Source: Candidatus Defluviicoccus seviourii
Lineage (GTDB): Bacteria > Pseudomonadota > Alphaproteobacteria > Rhodospirillales > Defluviicoccaceae
NCBI GenBank assembly: GCA_900609035.2
Contig: UXAT02000054.1
Span: 62,001 to 126,000, forward strand
Direction of reading: 5' to 3'
DNA: 64,000 nucleotides
A model generated the notes under the pieces. It was not told the origin of the DNA and did no database searches. It saw only the letters and a program-made list of their open reading frames with translations. Numbering within the stretch: position 1 is the first letter of the stretch; the number at the start of each line of letters is the position of its first letter. The position numbers and the translations under genes were made by a program. Of the stretch, positions 54,018 through 62,013 are shown piece by piece.

Positions 54018-54616
54018 CTGCGAAAAAGATCTACATCGAGGGAGGTGGAGATTCCAAAGAACTGCGCGCTCGCTGTCGCGAAGGCTTTCGGAAGCTCTTG
54101 GAAAACGCCAACTTCAAGGACCGAATGCCGCGTCTCGTTGCCTGTGGTGGACGCTCGCAGACATACCAGGATTTTTCAGCCGGCCTCAGGCAAGCGACCA
54201 ATGGGTACACGGCCATGCTGGTGGACAGCGAAGACGTGGTAACCGACATCGAGAAACCGTGGGATCATCTGCAAACTCGGGCGAATGACAGATGGCAGCG
54301 CCCCCCTACCGCGACCGATGATCAAGTCTTTCTCATGACTACCTGTATGGAAACTTGGATTGTGGCCGATCGTCGAGCCCTGCAACATCATTACGCCCAA
54401 CTGAACGAGAATCGGTTACCAGCGCTCCCTACGTTGGAGACAAGGGGACGACATGTTGTGCAGGACGCACTCGAAGCGGCGACGAGCGCCTGCAGGAACG
54501 CCTATGCGAAGGGCAAGCGGTCTTTCCACGTTCTTGGGAAACTCGATCCTGACACCCTGAAAAAGTACTTGCCGTCGTTTTCGAGGATGATCCGCATACT
54601 CAACCAGAAGCTTTGA
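54014..54616 (+). CDS. DUF4276-like (Toprim-type) partner of the ATPase
   Basis: About 200 residues. The N-terminus KKIYIEGGGDSKELRARCREG has the Toprim-like E-G-x-x-D/E start. YTAMLVDSEDVV holds a second acidic motif, and VFLMTTCMETWIVADRRAL is the M-E-x-W segment of the DUF4276 family. A GTG start at 54014 makes a GTGA overlap with the ATPase stop; an earlier start at 53981 is open. Pairs of AAA_21 ATPase and DUF4276 or related Toprim proteins resemble OLD-like and PARIS-like two-gene systems. No specific described system was matched. Confidence 0.75.
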   Translation: MTAKKIYIEGGGDSKELRARCREGFRKLLENANFKDRMPRLVACGGRSQTYQDFSAGLRQATNGYTAMLVDSEDVVTDIEKPWDHLQTRANDRWQRPPTATDDQVFLMTTCMETWIVADRRALQHHYAQLNENRLPALPTLETRGRHVVQDALEAATSACRNAYAKGKRSFHVLGKLDPDTLKKYLPSFSRMIRILNQKL

Positions 54617-54652
54617 CGCCTTCTCTGGCGCCCTTTGCGCTTCATCATCGCG

Positions 54653-54726
54653 TGGCTGGGGGACCTGGATTCGAACCAGGGCCGCTCGGTCCAGAGCCGA
54701 GAATTCTACCGCTAAACTATCCCCCA
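54653..54726 (-). tRNA. tRNA-Gln (anticodon CUG)
   Basis: A 74-base gene including the encoded CCA. Acceptor arms TGGGGGA/TCCCCCA, an anticodon stem CTCGG/CCGAG with loop CTCTGGA, and a T-arm CCTGG-TTCGAAT-CCAGG all pair. The U1-A72 pair and the CUG anticodon identify glutamine. Its 3' end faces the DUF4276-like gene, 37 bases away. Confidence 0.93.
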
Positions 54727-54877
54727 TGCGCCCGGCGGCGAAGAGGGAAAATGCCACTCGGGCAACGCCTCTCCGCCCGCCGGCGATGGATCGCCAAGCC
54801 ACGCCAAGGTATCGCCATCGCAGCGCCGCCGCAAGGGGACCCTTTGCGCCGGCGGGCCTGATGGCGCGCGCTTGTCA

Positions 54878-55525
54878 TCACGGCCGGTTGGGGTCCTGCC
54901 GCGGTCCCGGCACCGGCTTCTTGCTCAAGAACGCGGCGCGGATGATATCGGTCTCGGCCTGCGACCAGTTGTTCAACGGATCGTTGGCGGGATACTGCTG
55001 GGCGAGATAATAGGCGCGCACGCTGACGTGGTCGCGCAGGGCCACGACAATATCCTCGCGGCAGCCGTGGAACGCCTCCCACGATGGCTCGGCCGCCGGG
55101 CGAACACGGCGGATGAAGGTGAGCGCTTCCTCGGGCGGCATCAGTTCGACGAAGGCCAAGTAGGCGAGAACGGCCAGCGGCGCGCGGTTGAGGCCGGCGG
55201 TACAGTGCACATAGACGCGGTGACTGGTGGCCAACAGGATCGCCAGTGCGCGCACCGCCTGCGGCAGGTTGATGCGCTGATCGGGCGGATTGAAGTCGAG
55301 CATCGGCGTGTTCAGCATCAGCGCGCCACGCGCGACGCCGTGCTCCCGGTGGCTCTCGTAATCGATGCCGAAGGCGGAGCGGCACTCCTCACTCTGCAGC
55401 GACAACAGCGCCGTCGCCCCGGCTTCCTCGCAAATGCGGTCGATGTCCTCGATGATCATCGGGCACGAGCCGATGACCATGTCGGTGCGGACCTCGTCCC
55501 AGTTCAGACTCCACTGCCAGTTCAT
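54878..55525 (-). CDS. Dual-specificity phosphatase, laforin/SEX4-like
   Basis: A 215-residue protein. RVYVHCTAGLNRAPLAVLAYLAF is the HCxxGxxR signature of dual-specificity phosphatases. MNWQWSLNWDEVRTDMVIGSCPM is an N-terminal stretch like the recognition start of plant SEX4/LSF glucan phosphatases, whose active loop is also HCTAG(L/M)GRAP. Plant and animal homologues remove phosphate from starch or glycogen. The general DSP fold is clear; a glucan substrate is inference, made interesting by the glycogen locus at 15-27 kb. GAAGGG precedes the ATG. Confidence 0.75.
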   Translation of the reverse strand: MNWQWSLNWDEVRTDMVIGSCPMIIEDIDRICEEAGATALLSLQSEECRSAFGIDYESHREHGVARGALMLNTPMLDFNPPDQRINLPQAVRALAILLATSHRVYVHCTAGLNRAPLAVLAYLAFVELMPPEEALTFIRRVRPAAEPSWEAFHGCREDIVVALRDHVSVRAYYLAQQYPANDPLNNWSQAETDIIRAAFLSKKPVPGPRQDPNRP

Positions 55526-55585
55526 CGTGCCCTTCGGTTCTGGGGAAGAGGGGCGGCTCCCCGGTTGATGAGAGGAGACGAACCC

Positions 55586-56944
55586 TTATGCCGGACCTGC
55601 CGTCCCGATGCCAGTGTGGCGGTCGGCCGCATCGGCGAGCGCGCGCAAGGCGGGGGCGACCTGCACAGGGCAGGTAGCACCGCCACCCAGCCGTCGCAAG
55701 GCCGGCGGTAGGCGGTCCAGCTGCGCGGCGGCGTGCGCGCGGATGGCATCGAGCGTCGGCAGCGGCGCGACGCGACAGCCGGCGCGCACGACGGGCGCAA
55801 GGAGAGGCTCGCCGGTCTGGACGTCGCCTTCGGCGGTCAGGATGTCACTTACGAGCGTGCCGTCGTCTGCATAGCGGCGGAAAACCTGCTTGCGCCCGGG
55901 CCAAGTCGCCTTGCCCTCCGAGCGCTTGCGCCGCGGGATGCCCGCATACTCCTGCAGCTTGTAAGCGCAGTCGAGCGCCGGCGCGTCCTCCGACGTAACC
56001 AGGCTGGTACCGATGCCGAAGCCATCGATCGGCACGGCATTGGCAGTGAAGGTGGCGAGCCGATCCTCATCGAGGCCGCCGCTGGCAAAGATCTTGACCT
56101 CGGCCAAGCCGCCCGCATCGAGGATCGCGCGCACCGCGCGGGCGTGGCTGGCAAGATCACCGGAATCGAGGCGGACGCCACGGAGCACGATACCGGCTGC
56201 CTTGAGTCGCGGCGCGAGTGCCACCACCTTCCGCGCCCCGGCTTCGGTATCGTAGGTGTCGATCAGGAGAACGAGGTTGTCCGGACGCGAGCGGGCGAAG
56301 CGCTCGAACGCCAGCGCTTCGTCGTCGTGCGCCTGGATGAAGGCGTGCGCCATGGTGCCGAAGATGGGGATGCCGAACATCCTTCCGGCAAGCACGGTGG
56401 CGGTGCCGGCAAAGCCCGCAATATAGGCCGCGCGCGCCGCCAACAGGCCCGCCTCGGCGCCATGCGCGCGCCTGAGCCCGAAATCGATCAGGGTTCGCCT
56501 CGGCGCCGCCAGCACCATGCGCGCCGCTTTTGATGCCACCACCGTCTGCAGCTGCATGAGGTTGATCAGCCGCGTTTCCATGAACTGCGCTTGGGGCAGC
56601 GGCGCGATGATGCGCAACAGCGGCTCGTCCGGAAAGAACACAGTGCCCTCCGCCATCGCATCGGCATCGCCGGTGAAGCGAAATCCTTCGAGATAGCGGA
56701 GGAAATCGGCGGAGAAGCGGCCCGTCCCGCGCAGCCAGTCGAGATCGGCGGCGGAAAAGCGCACGGCTTCCAGGAACTCGACCACCTGCGCCAGGCCCGC
56801 CGCCATCAGGAAGTTGCGCCGCGGCGGCAGCTTGCGGCAGAAGAACTCGAACACAGCCGTCCCGGTCATGCCATGCTCCAGGTACGACTGCATCATGTTG
56901 AGCTGGTAGAGGTCGGTCAGCAGCGGGTTGGCGAACAGGTCCAT
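55586..56944 (-). CDS. pncB: Nicotinate phosphoribosyltransferase
   Basis: A 452-residue protein. LLTDLYQLNMMQSYLEHGM is the N-terminal signature, VFEFFCRKLPPRRNFLMAAGL and SKAARMVLA follow, and DFGLRRAHGAEAGLLAARA carries the conserved RRAHG. LIDTYDTEAG and GVRLDSGDLASHARAVRAILDAGG are the phosphoribosyl-binding part. It makes nicotinate mononucleotide from nicotinate and PRPP in the NAD salvage pathway. It lies leftward between the phosphatase gene (downstream) and rtcB (upstream) with short gaps. Confidence 0.93.
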   Translation of the reverse strand: MDLFANPLLTDLYQLNMMQSYLEHGMTGTAVFEFFCRKLPPRRNFLMAAGLAQVVEFLEAVRFSAADLDWLRGTGRFSADFLRYLEGFRFTGDADAMAEGTVFFPDEPLLRIIAPLPQAQFMETRLINLMQLQTVVASKAARMVLAAPRRTLIDFGLRRAHGAEAGLLAARAAYIAGFAGTATVLAGRMFGIPIFGTMAHAFIQAHDDEALAFERFARSRPDNLVLLIDTYDTEAGARKVVALAPRLKAAGIVLRGVRLDSGDLASHARAVRAILDAGGLAEVKIFASGGLDEDRLATFTANAVPIDGFGIGTSLVTSEDAPALDCAYKLQEYAGIPRRKRSEGKATWPGRKQVFRRYADDGTLVSDILTAEGDVQTGEPLLAPVVRAGCRVAPLPTLDAIRAHAAAQLDRLPPALRRLGGGATCPVQVAPALRALADAADRHTGIGTAGPA

Positions 56945-56979
56945 CAGGTGTCTCGGCGGCTGCGCGGCGCGAGGAGGGC

Positions 56980-58410
56980 CTAGCCCTTGATGCAGATCAG
57001 CGGTTCGAGCCTGGCCACTTTGGTCGCGAGCCGGGCGCGATGGGCGGCAGCGACGACCGCATCGACGTCCTTGTAGGCGCCGGGCGCCTCCTCTGCCACC
57101 CCCTTGGCGGAGCGGCTGCGGACGATGATGCCGCGCTCGGCGAGCGAGTCGATGACGGCGCGACCCTGCCAGCGCTGGCGGGCGGCGTGGCGGGAGAGGC
57201 TGCGGCCGGCGCCGTGACAGGCGGATGCGAACGCGCGCGTCGTCCCTTCAGCAGTGCCGCGCAGGATCCACGAGCCGGTGCCCATGGTGCCGCCGATCAG
57301 CACCGGCTGGCCGACGGCGCGCAGATCGGGCGGTAGTGCCGGATGGCCGGGCCCAAGCGCGCGGGTCGCCCCCTTGCGGTGGACGTAAAGTGCGCGCGCA
57401 CGCCCCTCGACCGTGTGCGTCTCCTCCTTGCACGTGTTGTGCGAGACATCGTAGAGGAGCCTGAGCTGCGCCCGCGGCAGGATCGCGGCAAAGACGCTGC
57501 GGGCGAGGTGGGTAAGGATCTGCCGGTTGGCGAGCGCGCAGTTGATCGCCGCGCGCATGGCGCCCAGGTAGCGCTGGCCGGTCTCGGATGCAATCGGCGC
57601 ACAGGCGAGCTCCCGGTCCGGCAACGCAATCCCATGGCTGGCGGCGGTGAGTGCCATCTCCCGCAACGCCTCGGTGCCGATCTGATGGCCGAGCCCACGC
57701 GAGCCGCAGTGGATGCTGACGACGGCATCGCCCGTCTTGAGCCCGTAGACGCGCGCGGCGTCTTCATCGAAGACCGCAGCGACCCGCTGCACTTCGAGAT
57801 AGTGGTTGCCGGAGCCGAGCGTGCCCATTTCCCCCTTCTGCCGTTCCTTCGCCTTCGCGGAGATGAATTCCGGGCAAGCGCCAGCGACGCAGCCGTAATC
57901 CTCCGTGCGGGTCAGGTCGTCCGCCTCGCCCCAGCCGCGTCCCACCGCCCAGGCGGCGCCACCTCGCAGCATCGCGTCCATGTCTTTGGGTGTGAGCGAG
58001 ATCTCACCGTGCGAGCCGACACCGGCGGGGATGCGCTGAAACAGCGCGTCCGCCAGCCGCTCGCGCTGGGCGGCGATCGCACCCGCACCGATGCCGGTCA
58101 GGAGCGTGCGCACGCCGCACGAAATATCGAAGCCGACGCCGCCGGCAGAGATGACGCCGCCCTCGTCCGGATCGAACGCGGCCACGCCGCCGATCGGAAA
58201 GCCGTAACCCCAGTGTGCGTCCGGCATGGCGTACGATGCCTCGACGATCCCCGGCAGCATGGCGACGTTGGCCGCCTGTTCGAGGACCTTGTCGTCAAGG
58301 CCTGCGATCAGATCGGCACTGGCGAAGATCCGCGCCGGCACCCGCATCGCACCTTCCTGTGCGATCTCCCATTCGTCCTCGCCGATGCGGTTCAGGCGTC
58401 GTTCTGGCAT
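56980..58410 (-). CDS. rtcB: RNA-splicing ligase RtcB
   Basis: A 476-residue protein. MPDAHWGYGFPIGGVAAFD, GGVGFDISCGVR and GNHYLEVQRVAAVFDE are RtcB motifs with metal-binding histidine and cysteine. SIHCGSRGLGHQIG follows. SACHGAGRSLSR holds the histidine that is guanylylated. It joins 2',3'-cyclic phosphate or 3'-phosphate RNA ends to 5'-hydroxyl ends using GTP and manganese. An archease gene, whose product activates RtcB, lies just upstream with a DUF2283 gene between. Confidence 0.94.
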   Translation of the reverse strand: MPERRLNRIGEDEWEIAQEGAMRVPARIFASADLIAGLDDKVLEQAANVAMLPGIVEASYAMPDAHWGYGFPIGGVAAFDPDEGGVISAGGVGFDISCGVRTLLTGIGAGAIAAQRERLADALFQRIPAGVGSHGEISLTPKDMDAMLRGGAAWAVGRGWGEADDLTRTEDYGCVAGACPEFISAKAKERQKGEMGTLGSGNHYLEVQRVAAVFDEDAARVYGLKTGDAVVSIHCGSRGLGHQIGTEALREMALTAASHGIALPDRELACAPIASETGQRYLGAMRAAINCALANRQILTHLARSVFAAILPRAQLRLLYDVSHNTCKEETHTVEGRARALYVHRKGATRALGPGHPALPPDLRAVGQPVLIGGTMGTGSWILRGTAEGTTRAFASACHGAGRSLSRHAARQRWQGRAVIDSLAERGIIVRSRSAKGVAEEAPGAYKDVDAVVAAAHRARLATKVARLEPLICIKG

Positions 58411-58446
58411 GGTCTCGAGGTCCTCAGCGGCACGAGTACGATCCGC

Positions 58447-58644
58447 TCAAACTGCGACCTTGAGGTTGACGCTCGCGGGATCAGGCATTGATTTCGATGC
58501 GTCGAGGATCTCAATGCCGACCAACCGCCCGTCTGCGTCGTAATCGAGGATAACGCCCGGCTTGTCCTCGCTGCTCTCAGCAACGGTACGCGGCGCCAGC
58601 ACGATCGAAAGCGTATCGGTGTGCGGATCGTAGGTAACGTTCAT
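58447..58644 (-). CDS. DUF2283 family small protein
   Basis: A 65-residue protein. NVTYDPHTDTLSIVLA, ESSEDKPGVILDYD and GRLVGIEILDASK are the three conserved stretches of DUF2283. Members often follow a DUF4258 gene in pairs that look like toxin-antitoxin modules. Here a short DUF4258-like remnant ends immediately before this ATG. The function is unknown. Confidence 0.85.
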   Translation of the reverse strand: MNVTYDPHTDTLSIVLAPRTVAESSEDKPGVILDYDADGRLVGIEILDASKSMPDPASVNLKVAV

Positions 58645-58740
58645 TTAGACGCTCCGATACTTTGCGAGCTTACTCGTCCGATAGGCGGTAACGATCTCGG
58701 GCGGCATCCGGTCAATATCGACAATACGGCCACCCCATTC
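58645..58740 (-). pseudogene. 3' remnant of a DUF4258-like gene
   Basis: In the leftward frame ending TAA at 58645, 31 codons read EWGGRIVDIDRMPPEIVTAY then RTSKLAKYRSV. This resembles the C-terminus of DUF4258-type partners of DUF2283 ('...TVYRTSKIDKYW'). The stop abuts the DUF2283 ATG with no gap. There is no start codon or ribosome site of its own; upstream the archease gene occupies the DNA in another frame. It is probably the last piece of a lost partner gene. Confidence 0.5.
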
Positions 58741-59161
58741 ACACGTCGACGACGCATTGCGCGCACCAGCGGCCGTCGGCCAGCTGCTCGACCTTGAGTG
58801 CGGTCATGGTCGCGCCTTTGACCTCGACCGCGGCTTCGTGGCGGCTGGCATCGAACGGCTCGCCCTTGGCTTCCGCCCGCAACCGGGTGCCATCAATGGT
58901 GACGTGAAACGCACCGAACAGCAGGCCCGACGTTGCCATTTCGTAGATAATTGCGTTCAACAAATCGACCAGCAGGATATCAAGGGCCGGCGCCTCGCAG
59001 GCTATTGCGACGCTCGTGAGCGGTCTCACCGTGCCCGGATCGGCGACGACCGCGGCCAGCGCGGTCGCTGCTTCCTCAAAACTGGCTTCGAGGGTCGGGC
59101 CAAAGCCGCGCACGCCGATATCGGCGCCATGCTCGAAGTGCTCCCAGCCGCGCGTCGTCAT
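58739..59161 (-). CDS. Archease
   Basis: A 140-residue protein. WEHFEHGADIGVRGFGPTLEASFEEAATALAAVV is the archease N-terminus with the metal-binding Asp region. ALDILLVDLLNAIIYEM, then GEPFDASRH and VEVKGATMTALKV complete the family pattern. Archease speeds RtcB guanylylation. ATG 59161 is used; an earlier frame contains only Arg/Ser-rich sequence. It is divergent from the ThDP enzyme gene, 77 bases away. Confidence 0.88.
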   Translation of the reverse strand: MTTRGWEHFEHGADIGVRGFGPTLEASFEEAATALAAVVADPGTVRPLTSVAIACEAPALDILLVDLLNAIIYEMATSGLLFGAFHVTIDGTRLRAEAKGEPFDASRHEAAVEVKGATMTALKVEQLADGRWCAQCVVDV

Positions 59162-59238
59162 CCTTGCCTTCGCGCCCCCTTTCGATGCTAACGATACGCC
59201 TCGAAACAGCAGCGCGAAAGCGGCGCAGGAGGGCTGGG

Positions 59239-60900
59239 ATGCGGACACGGACCGGCGGGCGGATCGTCGTCGATGCGCTGCGGGCACACGGCTGCGAGCG
59301 GATCTTCACCGTGCCCGGGGAGAGCTTCCTCGGCCTTTTGGACGCGCTCTACGACGTGCGCGAGACGATCGATGTCGTCACCTGTCGCCACGAGGGCGGC
59401 GCCGGCTTCATGGCCGAGGCTTCGGCCAAGCTCACCGGCCGGCCCGGCGTTTGCGTGGTGAGCCGCGGCCCCGGCGCCTGCAACGCCGCCATTGCGGTGC
59501 ACACGGCGCGGCAGGATTTGACGCCGATGCTGCTGTTGATCGGCCAGGTTTCGCGGCCCTTGCGCGGCCGGGAGGCGTTCCAGGAGGTCGACCACGCGCG
59601 CTTCTTCGCGCCACTCGCCAAGCATGCCGAGGAGGTGAGCCGCGCCGAGGATCTGCCGGCCGCGATCGCACGCGCCTTCTTCACCGCCGAGCAAGGGCGC
59701 GCCGGCCCGGTCGTGCTGGCGCTGCCCGAGGATCTGTTGCGGGAAGAGGCGGCGGTTGCCGATGTCGACACGCTGCCCGTCGACCTGCCCGAGCCCGATC
59801 CCGGGCTGATGGAGCGCCTGCACACGATGCTGGGCGATGCCGAGCGACCGCTCGTGATCACAGGCGGCGGCGGCTGGACGGAGCGTGCGCGCGCAGACCT
59901 CGACCGCTTTGCCGACGTCAACGGGCTCGCCGTCGCCTGCACCTTCCGGCGCAACGACATTCTCGATAACGACCACCCGAGCTTTGTCGGCGCGCTCGGC
60001 ATCGCGCCTGATCCGTTACTGGTCAACCGCATCCGCGCCGCCGACCTGGTCATCGCCATCGGCACCCGCCTGGGAGAAGTCCCGACCCAAGGCTATACGC
60101 TGTTCGGCCCGCCCGGCCCGACGCTGGTGCACGTGTACCCGGACGGCCGGGAGATCGGCCGCGTGTTCCCGGCCGAACTCGCGATCGAGGCAGCAGTGGC
60201 GCCATTCATGGCCTACCTCGCGCGGTTAGCGCCCATCGGTGGCCACCGCTGGCACGACTGGACCGCGGCGGCACGTGCCGACTATCTCGCCGACCGGAAG
60301 CCGCTGATCGGCGGCGAGCCCGCAGCCGACGTCGACCTGGGCCAAGCGGTGGCGATCCTCGACGGCTTCCTTTCGGAGGACGCGATCATCACCGTCGATG
60401 CCGGCAATTTCTCGGGCTGGCCGCACCGCTTCCTCCGCCACGGCGGCGGCCGAAGGCTGTTGGGCGCCTGCAACGGGGCGATGGGCTACGGCATCCCGGC
60501 GGCGCTCGCGGCCAAGCGCGCCTTTCCCCAGCGCGAGGTGATCGCCTTTGTCGGTGATGGCGGCTTCGGCATGACCGGTGCGGAACTGCTGACCGCGCTG
60601 CAGATCGGTGCAGGGATCATCGTGCTGGTCTGCAACAACAGCATGTACGGCACCATCCGCATGCACCAGGAGCGGCGCTATCCCGGCCGGCCTGTGGCGA
60701 CCGCGCTCACCAACCCCAGCTTCGCCGATATCGCCCGTGCCTTTGGCGCCGAAGGATTCTTAGTCGAGGACACGGCCGCGTTTGCACCGGCGCTGGAGGC
60801 GGCGCGCAAGAGCGGCCGGCCGGCAGTGATCGAGATCATCCCCAATCCGGAGCAGGTCTCGACACGCGCCGCACTCGCTTCACAGCGCGCGACAAGGTAG
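59239..60900 (+). CDS. ThDP-binding enzyme, acetolactate synthase-like
   Basis: A 553-residue protein with the three domains of the ThDP/FAD superfamily. FTVPGESFLGLLDAL and CRHEGGAGFMAEASAKLTG (Glu52 is the ThDP-activating glutamate) form the PYR domain. PLVITGGGGWTERARADL lies in the middle domain. FVGDGGFGMTGAELLTAL, then CNNSMYG, form the ThDP-binding GDG...NN motif. It resembles acetolactate synthase-like, benzoylformate decarboxylase and other 2-oxoacid enzymes; which it is cannot be told by eye. GCAGGAGGG precedes the ATG. The alcohol dehydrogenase gene begins 41 bases after it, so a 2-oxoacid to aldehyde to alcohol route is one possible reading. Confidence 0.85.
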   Translation: MRTRTGGRIVVDALRAHGCERIFTVPGESFLGLLDALYDVRETIDVVTCRHEGGAGFMAEASAKLTGRPGVCVVSRGPGACNAAIAVHTARQDLTPMLLLIGQVSRPLRGREAFQEVDHARFFAPLAKHAEEVSRAEDLPAAIARAFFTAEQGRAGPVVLALPEDLLREEAAVADVDTLPVDLPEPDPGLMERLHTMLGDAERPLVITGGGGWTERARADLDRFADVNGLAVACTFRRNDILDNDHPSFVGALGIAPDPLLVNRIRAADLVIAIGTRLGEVPTQGYTLFGPPGPTLVHVYPDGREIGRVFPAELAIEAAVAPFMAYLARLAPIGGHRWHDWTAAARADYLADRKPLIGGEPAADVDLGQAVAILDGFLSEDAIITVDAGNFSGWPHRFLRHGGGRRLLGACNGAMGYGIPAALAAKRAFPQREVIAFVGDGGFGMTGAELLTALQIGAGIIVLVCNNSMYGTIRMHQERRYPGRPVATALTNPSFADIARAFGAEGFLVEDTAAFAPALEAARKSGRPAVIEIIPNPEQVSTRAALASQRATR

Positions 60901-60941
60901 CCTGATGGGGGGCTGGTGAAGGGCCGGAAAGGCGAGCGACA

Positions 60942-61958
60942 ATGGCGGAGCCGGCACAAATGCAGGCGATGGTGCTCGACGCACCCGGCCAGGCGCTGCA
61001 GCTGCACAGCCTGCCGGTGCCTGAGCCGCAGCCGGGCCAGGTGCTGGTGCGTGTTAGGGCGTGCGCGGTGTGCCGCACCGACCTTCATGTCGTCGACGGC
61101 GACCTCAAGGAACCCAAGCTGCCGATCATCCCCGGACACGAGATCGTCGGCCGCGTCGAAGCCTTGGGCGCCGGCGTCACCCAGTTCGCGGTCGGAACCC
61201 GCGTCGGCATTCCGTGGCTGGGCTGGACCTGCGGTGTCTGCACGTATTGCCGCAACTCTCACGAGAACCTGTGCCCCAGCGCGCGGTTCACCGGCTATCA
61301 GATCGACGGCGGCTTCGCGACCCACACGGTTGCCGACGCCCGCTACTGCTTTCCTATCGCGGGCGATGGCGATGATGCCGAGGCGTCGCCGCTGTTATGC
61401 GCCGGCCTGATCGGCTACCGCTGCCTCAAAATGGCGGGCGAAGCGGCGCGGCTCGGCATCTACGGCTTTGGTGCGGCGGCCCATATCGTCGCCCAGGTCG
61501 CGCGCTTCGAGGGCCGCCGGCTGTTCGCCTTCACCCGGCCCGGCGACACAGCCGCGCAGGAGTTTGCCCGCCGGATGGGAGCCGCGTGGGCCGGTGATGC
61601 CGATGCGCCCGCGCCCGAGGAACTCGACGCCGCGATCATCTTCGCGCCGGTCGGAGCGCTGGTGCCGGCAGCATTACGGGCGGTGCGCCCGGGCGGCACG
61701 GTGGTCTGCGGCGGCATTCACATGAGCGATATCCCTTCGTTTCCGTATGACATTCTATGGCGGGAGAAGAAGGTGGTTTCGGTCGCCAACCTCACGCGCG
61801 CCGATGGCGGCGAATTCCTGGCGCTGGCACCGAGAGTACCCGTGCACACCGAGATTGAGCGCTTTCCGCTCGCCGCCGCCAACGACGCCCTCGATCGCTT
61901 GCGCCGCGGCGCCTTGAGCGGCGCTGCCGTGCTGGTGATGGACGCGGAAGAGAATTAG
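60942..61958 (+). CDS. Zinc-dependent alcohol dehydrogenase (MDR family)
   Basis: A 338-residue protein. CAVCRTDLHVVDGDL holds the first catalytic zinc ligand and GHEIVGRVEALG the conserved GHE. WTCGVCTYCRNSHENLC is the structural-zinc lobe with four cysteines. LGIYGFGAAAHIVAQVA is the nucleotide fold (GxGxxx here as GFGAAA). It belongs to the alcohol dehydrogenase/'AdhP'-like group that oxidises alcohols or reduces aldehydes with NAD(P). It lies between the ThDP enzyme gene and the O-methyltransferase gene, all rightward. Confidence 0.88.
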   Translation: MAEPAQMQAMVLDAPGQALQLHSLPVPEPQPGQVLVRVRACAVCRTDLHVVDGDLKEPKLPIIPGHEIVGRVEALGAGVTQFAVGTRVGIPWLGWTCGVCTYCRNSHENLCPSARFTGYQIDGGFATHTVADARYCFPIAGDGDDAEASPLLCAGLIGYRCLKMAGEAARLGIYGFGAAAHIVAQVARFEGRRLFAFTRPGDTAAQEFARRMGAAWAGDADAPAPEELDAAIIFAPVGALVPAALRAVRPGGTVVCGGIHMSDIPSFPYDILWREKKVVSVANLTRADGGEFLALAPRVPVHTEIERFPLAAANDALDRLRRGALSGAAVLVMDAEEN

Positions 61959-62013
61959 GCCCACCATTGCCGCCGGCCGTAGCCCGGTCGGCCGGAACGA
62001 GGACCTGGGAGCC

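Noticed and set aside
52818-54616. Identification of the ATPase pair as the PARIS system
   Set aside because: PARIS has an AriB of the DUF4435 kind; the second protein here looks like DUF4276. The resemblance is in layout only.
54653-54726. tRNA-Gln as an attachment site of an integrated element
   Set aside because: No integrase gene and no second copy of the tRNA 3' end were seen in the window, so integration is only suggested by position and composition.
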